From contig JAMQCK010000126.1 of the NCBI GenBank assembly GCA_024196135.1, forward strand, positions 1 through 58,016: DNA of 58,016 bases, in the 5' to 3' direction. Shown here piece by piece: positions 1 through 12,041 of this stretch. Position 1 is the first letter of the stretch. Each line of letters begins with the position of its first letter. The stretch comes from Pleurotus ostreatus/Saccharomyces cerevisiae fusant (taxonomy: Eukaryota; Opisthokonta). A model generated the notes under the pieces. That model was not told the DNA's origin. It made no database searches and was given only the letters and a program-made list of their open reading frames with translations. A program made the position numbers and the translations under genes.

Positions 1-1332
1 CCCGACCTGACGGACGTGCCGTTAAATATCATACCACCGTCGGACGAGGGTACACCGGATCCGGAGATGCGAGCGGCTATGGCGAAGTCGTCGCCGTTCA
101 TACAGCATAGGGCGCTGCCGCGACGAATATTGGCGCGAAGGTCGTTGCCATCGACGAGGAAGGAGAGTCAGGATTCGCAGAAGCGGCATGCTACTCAGGA
201 GCGAACGCGACGAGAGTACGAGCAGAAGGCGCAGTACGTCCACCTTCTTGTCGTCGGATTTGCCGTAGACTCATCATGATTCAAGGTTACTGGAGTCCAC
301 GATGTCGCAGAACTCTCGGTTGCGTCAGCTGCTGCATAGGGTGGCAGGCAATGTCAAGGAATATGAGAACGTTCAGTCCAACATATCCCGTGCACTTGGC
401 TTGCCGTACAAGTCACTGCCTCAAGAAGTTCTCGACGCGTTCAGTCATGATCCTGCCGCTGTGACTGGGTCGACGCGGCGGCTGCGCGGGTACCGAGCTG
501 TGGACGACATTCACAAGCGACTGCGCAAGCAGCAGGAGACACTGCAGAACTACCTCAGCGAGTCAGGCAACTCCGGAAAGCTGGAGACCTCGGGGAGCAT
601 ATTCGACGACTCCATCTCTTCCCTCTTGACCACGATCACTGCGCTCGAGGGCCATCGGAACGAGATCTACGTCCAGGCTCGGAACGTCACCGAGGTGCTC
701 CAGCGGGTGCAGGTGCTGCACGCGGAGACGAAGTCGGATTACAATGCCGCGCTCGCCCATACATCGGTCGTCTACCCGGAGGTTGGTGCATTCCACCTAT
801 CTGACCGCACAATCACCGTGCTCATCGTTATCCTTAGTTATCAACCATCGTCACGCTGGAGGAGAGTTATCGAGACCAGTACCAGCAGTTCTGGGAGGTT
901 GGCATGAATTTGCTGACTTTCCTGCTGGACACGATCACTCCCTTCTGGCGCACGTACGGCAAGCGGATCGGCGACGATGTGATGGACTTCCTCATTATCC
1001 CCCTCTACCGCAACGAGTTCACCGGCGAGGCGAAGCGGTATCCCATCAAGCGTATACCAAAGCGCTCGTTCATGCACTGGGTGTATTCCGCGCTGTTTTT
1101 CTGGGGGTCTACCGCGGTCACGTTCCTTCAAATACGCACCGCGTTATCCTCCACGGCACACTTCCGCTTGGAGCTAATCGAGCATGACGGTCTGCGCTAC
1201 ATCGTGCTCCCCTTCTTCTGGATTGGCATCATCCTGCAGTGGATCGCCGTGCTGACGGAGATCGCAGTCGTGCTCACGCAGCTGGGGGTGTTGTTCTGGT
1301 GGATATGCTGGTTCGTGCGGCTGGTGGACTGA
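1..1332 (+). CDS. 5'-truncated membrane protein of unknown function
   Basis: The reading frame is open from base 1, so the start lies outside the window. Two introns are visible, about 234-285 and 782-837; splicing gives one continuous frame to the TGA at 1330-1332. The N-terminal part is hydrophilic with charged, probably coiled-coil stretches (for example ITALEGHRNEIYVQARN). The last 150 residues hold two or three hydrophobic segments (around ALFFWGSTAVTFLQI, YIVLPFFWIGIILQWIAVL and VLTQLGVLFWWICWFV) and the protein ends almost directly after the last one. I do not recognise the family. The layout suggests a membrane-anchored coiled-coil protein, which is inference. Confidence 0.7.
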
Positions 1333-1813
1333 GTTGTGTATTTCGCGTATGTCTTCTGGACATCCCCCCTTCGTTATCCCATCCCCACCATTATTTACTC
1401 ATCTCGCTCGCCGTGCTTTCGCTGTCCGGTCGTCGCCTATGCTCTGCTCCCTGGATGTTGATACCGTACCTGTACATATAAATACGCGTCAAAGGTCCTT
1501 TATGCGGTTCCTACATTCAACAATCGTTTCCCTCGCCCTACTTTAGCCTTCATTTTGCACTGGAACACGCTCGAAGTCGAACAACGCACAGTTCAGTCAC
1601 CGTGAGTCGAACGGCACCTCGGTCCGCAGTTCGGCTTGGCCGGCGCCTATACGTATGTCTTGCCGAGGGCGATCATCCCCCCATGGCACCTCCCCCCAAC
1701 AGCCTTGGTCTTGCATTCTGACCGCGTTCTGCATATATATGCGGGAATATTTTGAGCTCTGAACCTCTGGCGCGCGCTGCACTATCGCCCCTCTTCCTGC
1801 GAGCTGACAGATC
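1333..1813. other. Intergenic region upstream of the Zn2Cys6 gene
   Basis: No gene is seen here. AT-rich TATA-like stretches occur near 1476-1483 and 1731-1740 and could belong to the promoter of the downstream transcription factor. Small open frames here have no coding character. Confidence 0.4.
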
Positions 1814-4800
1814 ATGTCACCACACGACACGCCTCCGGGGGGATCCCAGCAGACCCTTGAACAACAATTGGAACATAGGAAACGGAAATCGGACAGAGCT
1901 TGCGATTTCTGTAGAAGAAGGAAGAGTGCGTGTGCAGACATGCTGAGTGTTTCTGTGTGCTTATGCTCGTTGTACTCCCCAGGTCGCTGTGAGCGGTGGT
2001 AGATCTGACTGAACAATCACCCTCGCTTAATCTTGACCAGGCGATGGAGACCAAATTGCACGCAAGTCGTGCTCAAACTGTACCATAAACAATCTCAAAT
2101 GCACATACCACGACACAGCCAAGGTGCGTTCACGATGCTTGTCTCAATTGGGCACTGGTGTTCATTCATCGCGCGTAGAGACAAGTTATCAGCAAGACGT
2201 AAGTGTGGCACGGCCTTGACCCTCCTCACAGTGGTGCTCACATATCTCCTAGCTACGTCGAGTCATTAGAACGGCGCATTGAAGAGCTCGAAGCCCTGCT
2301 CGAACGTGTACGTTCTTCAAACAATTCCCCTTCCCTTTGATTGATTCAATGACTCAGCGTGAACAACTATCCGCCAACGAGGAGGGCGAAAGCCCGATGA
2401 CTCTGAGCTCTACCAGGCCCAGCTCGCCCCCTACCCCAAGCATAACCCAAGAGCAAATGCGCGACATGGCTCGCGCAATGATACGTACGGGTACCCGGCA
2501 CCGCCACGAGGATCTCAAGGACGGAGAGGGAGTAGAAGGGCCGGCCATGACAGGATCCATCGAATTTGAGCGTGGCGAGTACAACCCTCAAGACGAGGAT
2601 ATCACTGAACGTTTCCGACACGTTCAGCTGGGCACCTCGATATTCAACCGATTTTTGGGCAAGAGCAGCACGGCGCGTAAGACATTTTCTCTTTCCCGAA
2701 ATCTCCGGGGAATTCACCCTTTGTCAGACCTCGTGCTGAAGCTCATAAGCCTGAAGAAGCAACCGGACGAGCCTTACAGGGTCCCTGCCACCTTCCTGAA
2801 TGGACGTCGCTCTCGGTACTGGAGCGCACGTCCCTGGGAATGTGCACTGCTCTCTACCGAATCGGTGGAATATGACTTTCCGGAGGACGATCTCATGCGC
2901 ACGCTCGTCGATCTATTCTTCGACAACGTCCATCTCTACTTCCCCGTCCTACACAGACCGAGCTTCGAGGAGGGTCTGCGCAATGGGCGACATCATACTG
3001 ACCACGACTTCGGCGCGATTGTTCTCTGCGTGTGCGCCTTAGGCGCCCGGTACTCGGAGGATCCGAGGGTGCTCTCCGAGGAGTACGACATGGATAGTCA
3101 CTCCGGAGGATGGTACGCCGGTGGAGAATATCCGAGCTATCGATTGACTGACTGCAAGTCTTTCTCTCTGCCTGCAGGAAATGGTTCACCCAGGCGGAGA
3201 AGACGCGCAGACCAATTTTTGGTGCCCCGAGTCTGCAGGAGATCCAGTCGTATTGTGTAAGAGCCCTCGGTTAGTAGCCGGTTTACCGTGGCTGACTGAT
3301 TCCCAGCTATCGATTTTATTCATGCTCGCGTCGTCGAACTTGATGACGCAGCATATCTGGACGCGCATCGGGGTCGCCATACGGTACATCCAGGACGTGG
3401 GCGCGCATCGGCGGACGAGGAGGAAGATTCCCACCATTGTAGACGAACTGTGGAACCGGGCTGCTTGGTGAGCGCGTTCGGGGTGAATTTTACGTGTAGA
3501 GGACGGTGCTGACAGAAGCCAGGATCCTTGTAACGCTGGATAGGAATTTGAGTGCAATACTCGGTCGAAACTGCGCCATGCCGGACGAAGAGTACGTCGA
3601 CTCGCATTCAGAAATTCATCTCGCTCAACGAATTTGCAGCTTCGATATCCGATACCCCATGGACGTCGACGACGAGTACTGGTACAACCCAGAACGGCCA
3701 GAGGAGTCGTGGAAGCAGCCCGCCGACAAGCCATCGAAGGTGGCATGCTTTATTCAATACATCAAGCTATCCCGTATAACGGAGGTCGCCATTCGCACAA
3801 TATACGGCACCAACAAATACGGCTTCTTGAAAAAATTCATGGGTGAAGGGTGGGAACGCGACTTTGTCCAAGAGCTCGACTCTGCCCTCAACCAGTGGAT
3901 GGACGAGATGCCGCGGTATCGTGCGTATATATCTCTATCAATTCCTTCCAAGTACCTCACTGAATATCCAATAATATAGTGCAATGGGATCCTGAACAAC
4001 CAGATCACCAACTTATGAACCAGGCGGTGTTTCTGCATTGCTCCTACCGGCAAACGCAGATTCTCATTCATCGACCATTCATCACTGCTCATCCGCTGGC
4101 GGCGAACCCATCCTTCCCGTCGTTGACCATCTGCACGACGGCAGCCCGAGCGTGTGCACATATTCTGGATCAGCAGAAGCGGAAGACAGGCGCTGGTCTG
4201 CCGTATGTCATGGTGCGTCAATTTCTTCCGCCTTGCCACGCTATCAATATCGATTGCCTTACCAGTTCGCTGCCTCCGTGTCTGCCATCGTCTTGCTAGT
4301 CAGCATGTGGACGCGCGTCAAGCCTCGGTCGCCACGAGATCAGCTGAAGGAGCTCAAGGATATCCATCTCCTCATGGACTACCTCAAGAGCATGGAAGAC
4401 CGCTGGGTCACCGCCGGTCGCACATGGGACGTCCTCGACGAGCTATGCTCCATTGGCGAGCTCCCGAACTCACAGCTTGGCAAACGCTCGCGAGACGGTG
4501 CAGACGACGCGTCCTCCGAACGGCCCAACCCAAATCACTACTTGAAGCATGACGAGATTGGGTACGATAGGGCACACCCGTGCCGTGACCCCAAGCTGAG
4601 CGCGGAGGCGATGGGCCCGTCGCAGTTCGCGCAGGGGCCTGTGGATATATGCGTAGGACCGATGCACCATTCAGGTGTCGGTCCACCTCCGCCGCCGATG
4701 CAGAATGGTCTCTCTGCGTCGACTATGTTCGGCGTCCCTACTCCGGACCAGATCGGCTACCCAGCGGGGGCGTGCGACGCGCCTCCAGTAGCGAGCATGA

Positions 4801-5370
4801 GCAACTGGTTCCCGCCTCCAGCGGCTGGCCCGAGTGGCATGGCTGGCTCGAGCATGGGTTCGGCTGGACGTGCGAGCATGGATTCGACGGCGCCCCGCGG
4901 CAGCATGGATTCGATGGGGAGCATGGACTCGCTGGGCGGGCGCGGTAGCATGCACTCAGCGACCTCAAGCATGGACGCAGGCGGCTTCGTCGACTCGCCG
5001 CCTGGATGGGGTTCGTTTGGGGAGATGACATCGACGGGCTTCACTGGTAGTCCTGGGTTGGGCGAGGCAAACCAGCTTGACCCAGACGGCATGACGATCT
5101 GGCAGTCAGTACCACCCGCGTTTGAGTACGTGCTCTTTCCTCGCTGCGTTCAGTGTAGACTGTTTACTGACCCTTTTCAGCCCCAACGACTGGGTGACCT
5201 ACCTTGCCGGTCTGGCCGAAGTCGCCAACAACGATCAGAATGGTCAACCCGCGGTCCAGCAGATGGGTGGAGAAGACACGGTGGTGTTTCCTACCAGCAT
5301 TCAGGATGGTCCAGGAAGCAACTTCTACATGGGCAATCCGTCGTACCCGTCATTCGACCCGTCACGCTGA
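1814..5370 (+). CDS. Zn2Cys6 fungal-specific transcription factor
   Basis: The protein has an N-terminal Zn2Cys6 binuclear cluster (CDFCRRRKSRCDGD then KSCSNCTINNLKCTY, residues about 30-65), a linker, a short dimerisation coiled coil (YVESLERRIEELEALLER) and a large Fungal_trans-type middle domain with the family signature LYFPVLHRPSF. The C-terminal third is rich in Ser, Gly, Met and Pro. The cluster is assembled from very small exons: 1814-1925, 1983-1988 (6 nt), 2041-2123, 2179-2198 (20 nt) and 2253-2307. The phases add up exactly and supply the third zinc cysteine. More introns follow. The middle domain is reminiscent of regulators of the XlnR type, but target genes cannot be read from sequence. 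It is expected to act in the nucleus as a DNA-binding activator or repressor. Confidence 0.88.
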
Positions 5371-5665
5371 ACATTAGAACAAGATCGGTGACAATCGCAA
5401 TAGTGAAGTTGGTTATCGCTTTCGAGGTATTTATGAGTCGTTCGAGTCACCTTGCTGTATTCCTAGCGTAATTTTTTCTGTAATATCAATGACTTACACC
5501 GCTCCTGACCTTTTGGCTGGCTGGCTGGCCCGATACTTACTTGAAGTGAAAGAAGTTCGGTCAAGGCAAAAAATACGCGTGTTGATAAGTTACTTCGAAT
5601 ATAGGCTCTGTATACCGGTCCTACGATCCATTATACACATCGTAGCGCTCCCCCTCCTCCTCCTT

Positions 5666-6619
5666 CTACCCCAGCCCCGCCCACATATCCTCATCATCCG
5701 GTGGGCCAGAGTTTGCCAGCATCGGCATAGGGGTCATCGTTTTCGGTGGCGGTCGCCTGTCCGCGCCGTTCGAGTCGGCATCGAAGACGACAGGGTTGCG
5801 GACGAGGGGGCGTCCGAGCTCTTCGTCGCCGTCGTCGTCGCTGTCCATGTCGATGTCGAGGCCGGTGTAGCCAGCGCGTCGAGCGGCGTTGATGTCAATG
5901 GGTTTGGGGCGGGCGAAGATGGATTGGCCGGATCTAAGAGAAAGGGATGAGGTTGTGAGTGTCAAGGGAGAAGGAGTTATTGCGAGATGGTGCTCTTACT
6001 GTCGCATGACGGCAGCTAGTCGGCTGAACTGGAGGACGTTGCGCGCCACCAAGAGCAGGGTGTCGAGGATCTCTTCTTCCTTGCTTCCACTACCGCACGA
6101 AGAGAAGGCGAGGACGAGGAGGGTGAGGGCGCAAAACATGGTGAGTATCAGATCCACCACATTGAAGGGGGATTTCCAGAATTGCTGTACAGATATTAGG
6201 GAAAATAGGCGCGCATATGGACAAGACACGCACACGCCCGAACGCAACAAATCGTATCGCGACTTCCAATATCATCGCCGAGTTGACGATGATCTCGAGG
6301 ATGTAGAATGGGAATCCCGGGCATTCGTCTACCAAGCTCAGGACGACGGTGGTGACTGACAATGCCGCCATGCCGAGGTAGAGGAATATGTACGTGCGCG
6401 AGTGCACGAAGCGGTTCGCGAGTCCGCGCGTTATCTCGCTGCGGGTGAGCGCATATATTGAGCGCGTAGGCCTGGTAAGGACATGGGGTATGGGCGTCAA
6501 TGCGATGGACGAGATGGACGAGGTGCTGACTCTGGCTGTGGTGGTGCTATGGGTGCTTCGGCATCGCGGTTCAGCGGATCATTTTCATGGTAGTCGTCGC
6601 TGGCAGGGGACTGGGACAT
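5666..6619 (-). CDS. Voltage-sensor-like (Ion_trans) four-helix protein
   Basis: Spliced from about four exons, this gives roughly 240 residues with four hydrophobic segments and no pore region after them. Visible pieces are S1 (YIFLYLGMAALSVTTVVLSL), S2 (FYILEIIVNSAMILEVAIRF), S3 after the stretch FWKSPFNVVDLILTMFCALT, and an S4-like helix LLLVARNVLQFSRLAAVMRQ with spaced arginines. The tail is acidic and ends DMWAGLG. This matches a stand-alone voltage-sensor domain of the Ion_trans superfamily, as seen in fungal membrane proteins of unknown function. The ATG at 6619 precedes a short hydrophilic N-terminus; the first intron is uncertain (about 6470-6540). Whether it conducts ions or protons is not known. 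Confidence 0.65.
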
Positions 6620-6833
6620 CTTGCCCAGCGAGGGCGACGGCGCGGACTCGAGGAGGACGAGGTACAGGTGAGCGGCGCGCACTCGCCGGCCAGTCCGGAA
6701 CATCGGAGCGGTGATGCCGAAGCGTGGATCAGGTGCTTACATCAGCACATCACGCTCACCTCCCCTTGGCTCTCGCGGTCATCGTCCCACTTCACCTCCT
6801 CCTTAGTCCTTCGTCAGCCGGAAATCAGCAAAG

Positions 6834-8225
6834 ATGGGTGGAGGCGACTTGAACATGAAGAAGAGCTGGCACCCGCTCCTCCTGAAGAATCAGGAGCGGG
6901 TGTGGCTCGAGGAGAAGAAGGCGCTGGAGGAGAAGAAGAAACTTGATCAGCTGCGCAAGGAGAAGGAGGAGGAGAGGCAGCTGCAGGAGCTTCAGCGAAT
7001 GCAGGAAGAGCAAACGGGGAAGAAACGGCAAGAGAAGCTAGAGTGGATGTACGCGACACCAGCGGCGGGGAGCACGCAGAATCCGAACGACCTGGAGGAT
7101 TACTTGCTGGGCAAGAAGCGTGTTGATAAGCTCCTCATTGGCGATGAGAATGACAAGGTGCGTCTTTTACTTCTTAAATGTCAAATCAAAATGCTGACAG
7201 CTTCGTAGCTTGGTGCTGCCCACAAGAACTTCATCGCAGTTCAGAATGCCAACACCGCCCGCGATATCGCGAGCAAGATCCGCGAGGACCCTCTCCTTGC
7301 CATCAAAAGGCAGGAGCAGGCCGCTTACGAAGCCCTTATGAACAATCCCCTCCGTCTTCGCGAGATGCAGGAGCGCGCTGGCGTGAAGGTCAAGAAAGAC
7401 AAGTCAGAGCGCAAGCGGGAAAAGGAAGAGAAGAAGCGGCTGAAGCACGAGAGCAAGCATTCCCGCCACGATAAAGATCGTCGCTCGCACTCTCGCGCCT
7501 ACGACGATGACCGTCGCCGGAGCCGCTCGCCCGACTATCGTCGTCGTTCACCCAGCCCTTTCCGCGATGACCGTCGTTCGAGCTACCCCTCGAGGGGCGG
7601 GAGGTACAGCCACAGCCCTGACCGTCGTGGCTCCCGCCGCCGCAGTGTCTCGCCCGACTACAAAGGCAAGGGAAAGGCTGTTGACCGCAGGCCGCAATGG
7701 CCCCGCTCGGACGAGTCTTCGGAGGAGGACCGGTATGGACGTCGCAACAGGAGCCCGTCGCCCCGCCGCGACCGTGTCATCAAGCGCGAGCGTAGCGAGA
7801 GTGTCGTGGGCCGCGAGCCGCTGCCAAAGCGCTCGCGTCGCTCGCCATCCCCCATGCGCAGACCGCCTTCGCCTCGTCGTGGGTCCCCTCCTCGTCGTGC
7901 CTCTCCGCCACCTCGCCGTGCAGCTTCTCCGCCCCGGCGCTCTCCACCTGCCGGCAACTCGAGCGCGTCCAAACTCGACGCCGACCGCGCTGCACGTCTC
8001 GCCGCGATGTCCTCCAACGCCAACACCATGTCGAAGGAGCGACAGGAGCGCCTCGCTGCGCTGCTTGAGAAGGAGAAGGCGGAGCTGGCGGCAGACGAGC
8101 AGGCGCGGAAGAAGAACCAGGGGATGGCGAGCTTCTTGAGCTCGGATTCGAAGAAGGCGTTTGGAGGGTCGTTGGAGGATAGGATTCGGAGGGGCCGTGG
8201 TGGGATGGTGGTGGATAGGGATTAG
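6834..8225 (+). CDS. CWC25: Pre-mRNA-splicing factor CWC25
   Basis: Two exons, 6834-7157 and 7209-8225, joined in frame. The N-terminus [14 protein letters not shown] is the classic CIR_N/CWC25 start, followed by a Lys/Glu-rich helix and the conserved [11 protein letters not shown] segment, then [13 protein letters not shown]. The C-terminal half is an Arg/Ser-rich tail with many SRSP and SPxRR motifs, as in metazoan CCDC49/CWC25. The protein is known in the family as a step-one factor that helps the spliceosome carry out branching after Prp2 action. It is complete and of normal length. The promoter is the 214-nt gap shared divergently with the voltage-sensor-like gene. Confidence 0.93.
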
Positions 8226-8481
8226 GTGTAGTGGATGGGTCTTTCGCAAGCCAAGAGCGTGTCCTCTACGTACGTTCACTGTGTACAATGTCTTTCCTTG
8301 TCAGTTTACTGCGTATCCGATTGCTCTGCGGACTGTAATCATATGTCGTGAGTTGAGCTCACGCGAGAAAGGCTCAGAGCGCCTATCGGCGCAGTTGTCG
8401 GCAGTTACCGAGTTGGTGTGCGTGTGATGTGACGATGAGCAGAGGGTGAGTTGCCTCCTACTCCGACGCCTATCCAAAGCA

Positions 8482-10383
8482 ATGCTCGGCGAAGACGACG
8501 TATTCGACTCCGTGACCTGGGAGTCCCCTCCCGCACCCCAGCAATACAACTATGACCACCAACCCGCGCCAACATCCCCCGCCACCGCGGGCCCTGGCTT
8601 CCGCCAGTCCACGGACAGCAGCGAGGGCGGCCCGCACGATCCCAAGTGGGAGGGCTACCTCGTCGCGTCCGTGAAGGACCCCGTGAAGGAGCTCCCGGAG
8701 ACGAAGGACGCCTACGTGTCGTACCTCGTCTCCGCAGAGGTAGCACCGTCCGCTGCTGCGCTGACCCCCTCTGAACGACCCCAGACCAACCTGCCCATCT
8801 TCTCCACGCCGAATCCGACGGCGCGCAGGAGATTCCAGGATTTTGTGTTCCTAAGGAACCATCTGGTGAGGGACTTCCCGGCGGTGGTCGTCCCTCCGTT
8901 GCCGGACAAGCATCGGTTGGGTGAGTGTGGGGGCTGTGTGGCAGGGAGGTGTGCTGACGCGTAGACAGAGTACATCACTGGCGATCGATTTAGTCCCGAG
9001 TTCATCGAGAGGCGTAGACAAGAGTGCGCGCATCCATATCTGCGTACTTCCTAGCTAACACTTCCCAGCCTGAACCTCTTCCTGCAACGCATCGGTCGGC
9101 ACCCCACCCTCCAACGCGCAACTCTTGTCCGCGCCTTCTTCGAGTCCACGGAATGGGTGCGTTTAGCCTACCGTCCCCCACCCCCACTAACACCCCCCAG
9201 CACGTCATTATGCACCAACACGTCGCGCACCCCCCGGGCCCCGAGCCCACGCCCGGCCTCCTCGACTCCGTCTCCGACACGCTCCTCAACGCCTTTTCCC
9301 GCGTCCGCAAGCCCGACGACCGCTTCCTCTCCCTCCGCGAGGGCGTCGACCGCTTCGAGGACGGGCTCGTCACGACGGAGCGCCTCTACTCGCGCGTGCG
9401 CACGCGGACCAGCGGTGAGTGGATTGGTTTTTGTTTTGTTGGCGGTGGCCCTCAGGCTGAAAGACGGTGACCCGGAATCCTCGGAAGACCTCACCTCGGA
9501 CTACCATGATCTTGCGGTCGCGGTGCAGGGGCTGGGATTCTTGGAGTCGGGGATTACAGAGCCGCTGAACCAGTTCTCGAATACGCTATTGGAGTTTTCG
9601 GCGTTGTTGAGGCATACGGTGAGTGTTGTCTGTCTTATTCAACTGCGTTCTATACTGACAACATTTCAGACCCAAACCACCACGGACCCTTTCCTCAACC
9701 ACCTCCACGCCCTCCTCTCCTACTCGCACGCCAACCGCGCCGTCCTCAAGCTCCGCGACCAAAAGCAGCTCGACTTTGAGGAGCTCTCCGACTACCTGTC
9801 AGGTGTCACAGCCGAACGCGACAGGCTGTCGGCGGTCATCAGTGGACATGCTGGGAGCACCGGTTTGGGGCTCGGGGCGTACTTGAGGGAGCGGGTGGAT
9901 GCGATGCGTGGGATGGATGATGACAGGGCGAGGGTGCAGAGGATGAAGAAGCTGGATGCCAAGATTAAGGAGGTGAGTGGCATTGATATCGCTTTTTGTG
10001 GCAATCCTTCAGCCACCTGGTGAACTTACTGACGCCTGTTCTCCTCAGCTTCAAGACGCTGTCACCACCGCACACGAGACCTCCGACGCCTTCAGCGATG
10101 AGACGCTGCGCGAGCAGACAATTTTCCAGCACGCGAAGGAGGCAGAAATGAAGGAGGCGCTCGGCGACTTTGCGGATGGGCAGATCGAGTTCTATCGGGC
10201 GGTGAGTAATAGAGGATCCCTATTGTACAGCGGCGTTCCTCGTCGCAAGAAAGCGGTGGCGGTGGCGTTACGAGAATCTCTGCACGTTTTGCTTGTGTGG
10301 ACTCACGCTGACGCGCATTGCAGGCTATGGAAGAGTGGGAACGGATTATACCCATCATGCAACGTATACGGGTGGATGTTTGA
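8482..10383 (+). CDS. SNX4: Sorting nexin of the SNX4/Atg24 type
   Basis: About eight exons. The PX domain begins near residue 55 and carries the phosphoinositide-binding RRFQDFVFLRNHL motif and the PPLPDKH loop. It is followed by FIERRRQDLNLFLQRI and a long helical BAR-like half (LKLRDQKQLDFEELSDYLS; DFADGQIEFYRA; EEWERIIPIMQRIR) that ends shortly before the TGA at 10381-10383. This order fits SNX4/Atg24, a PI3P-binding nexin that tubulates endosomes, recycles SNAREs and takes part in selective autophagy. The first ATG in good frame is at 8482. The last intron (10202-10323, 122 nt) is longer than average here. Confidence 0.88.
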
Positions 10384-10728
10384 GGAGTGAACGCCAGGGC
10401 AGGATCAGCTGACGAAGGCTGAGATGGCAGGGTGGAGGACTTCGGGGACGAGACGCAGTCAGAGACGCTGTACTGTATACTACTTTACTGAAGTTGCCGG
10501 TCTAATATATTCGCGATGTACACATGGGATGGCGAGTTGGCTCGACAAGAAAAAAGGCTACCGACATTATTGCTACAAAAGCTCCACGAATTGAGTCCGA
10601 GAAAGGTCAGGTAGGCAAGCTCGGCATCACGAGTCATAGAGCTCTTTCTCTCGTCGTAGCTTGACTTCTGATTCCTGGACGGTGAGCGAGAGCTTGGAAG
10701 GTGCGTCAGTGGTTGATGGCTTTGGTTC
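10384..10728. other. Convergent 3' intergenic region
   Basis: This gap lies between the convergent SNX4 and REV7 genes. No coding exon or repeat is seen; it should hold both 3' UTRs. Confidence 0.4.
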
Positions 10729-11887
10729 CTAAACCTCGATGTTGCTCACGTTGATGATTCCGGTATTCACAGCACGAACGACATGCAGTTGCGCGTCTTC
10801 AGACGCGCCTGCGGTAGTGAGGCTGCCTTCGGCGGGGATCCAGGGTGGTGGATCTCCCTGTGTGAGCGTGAGTTACAGTAATAACTGAAGCTCGAAGATG
10901 TGCCTCAAATTACTGACCTTGTTCACCGCCGCCGTAGGTGCTTGGTCATCCTTCAGCTCGAGTACGATGGCAAAAGAGACATCGTCTGTGGGAGTAAAAT
11001 TGTTGAATAAATGGGGAGAAAAGACGACAGACAAGCATACCTCCAAGGTACATCTGCCCGAGCTGCGCCTCAATCATGTTGAGCTTGACGAGGAAGGAGC
11101 GGAAGTATTGGCTGAGGACCGCCGGTTTCATTGCATCTACGACGCTAGTCAAGACGCAATCAGTATACCAAGGCGTTCAAATAATAGGGTACCGTCGAAA
11201 GTCAAGCGGCATTAAGACTGGGAGAATGTTTACTATCATGCGCACCTTGTATCCTTGTTGAAGGCCTCGACCTCTATCATGCTCTCCAGCGCGAAGACGA
11301 ATCGCTCAAGGGGTGCATCCTCCTTGTCTTTGATTACGACGACAACCTTTGCGACAGTACCCTGCATATTGTCGGTGCTCATGAATATACCGCGTATACC
11401 ACATTGGTAGACTAGCCAGTCGATGGTGACGAATTTGTGGCAACTCACCTGAACCAGCTCCTCCCCAACGGCTTTCACTGCGCCAGAAATATATTCATTC
11501 AATCCAGGATGTCTCGATTGGAAGACGGGGGTATCATATTTCTTTCGCCGCACGAAGAGGTCGGCGGGGTATATTTGTCGGACGTAGAGTATGGTGTGGA
11601 TGGCGACTTCCACTGTAGAGGAGACGACATAAGTGAAGGTGAGGATGGAGATGAGGGTGCAGTTAAAATGTTCAGTAGAAGGAATATAGGGGTTCAGGGA
11701 ATATAAGGCCAAAAAATGAAGCAGAGCAAGTGGCGTGGAGGTTGACTGAGGCCAAAGAAACCAATATGCCACTCACGGAATTCGCATATGCCCTTGACGG
11801 TCTCTATAGACTTTGTTACTACTTCATACAGGATGAGGGGTAGCTAGCCGCACGATTGAAGGTCAAGGTCGATGGGCTCTCCGACAT
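10729..11887 (-). CDS. REV7: HORMA protein REV7/MAD2B, DNA polymerase zeta accessory subunit
   Basis: About six exons on the minus strand. The HORMA core is unmistakable: GICEFLEVAIHTILYVRQIY, then RRKKYDTPVFQSRHPGLNEY, then AKVVVVIKDKEDAPLERFVF, then SFAIVLELKDDQ and the PWIPAE motif before the C-terminal strand. Each aligns with known REV7 blocks. REV7 binds REV3 and REV1 in translesion synthesis and in vertebrates also serves in shieldin. Stop at 10729-10731. The first exon is not settled: the exon LILYEVVTKSIETVKGIC needs an upstream start that I could not join cleanly to the ATG at 11887, so the 5' end may move by up to 150 nt. Confidence 0.87.
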
Positions 11888-12041
11888 ATTTCTGAAAGAG
11901 GTAAGATGGTGGTTGAAGTCAAGGCGGCCGGGCCGAGGACGGAGGTGCGTAATGGCGGGAAGTGCCGGCAGCCGCGCCGAGTGAGCCGAGTGAGCCGCAG
12001 GCGCGGCGTGAAGCCAAGCATCCATCTCTCATTCCCCCCTC

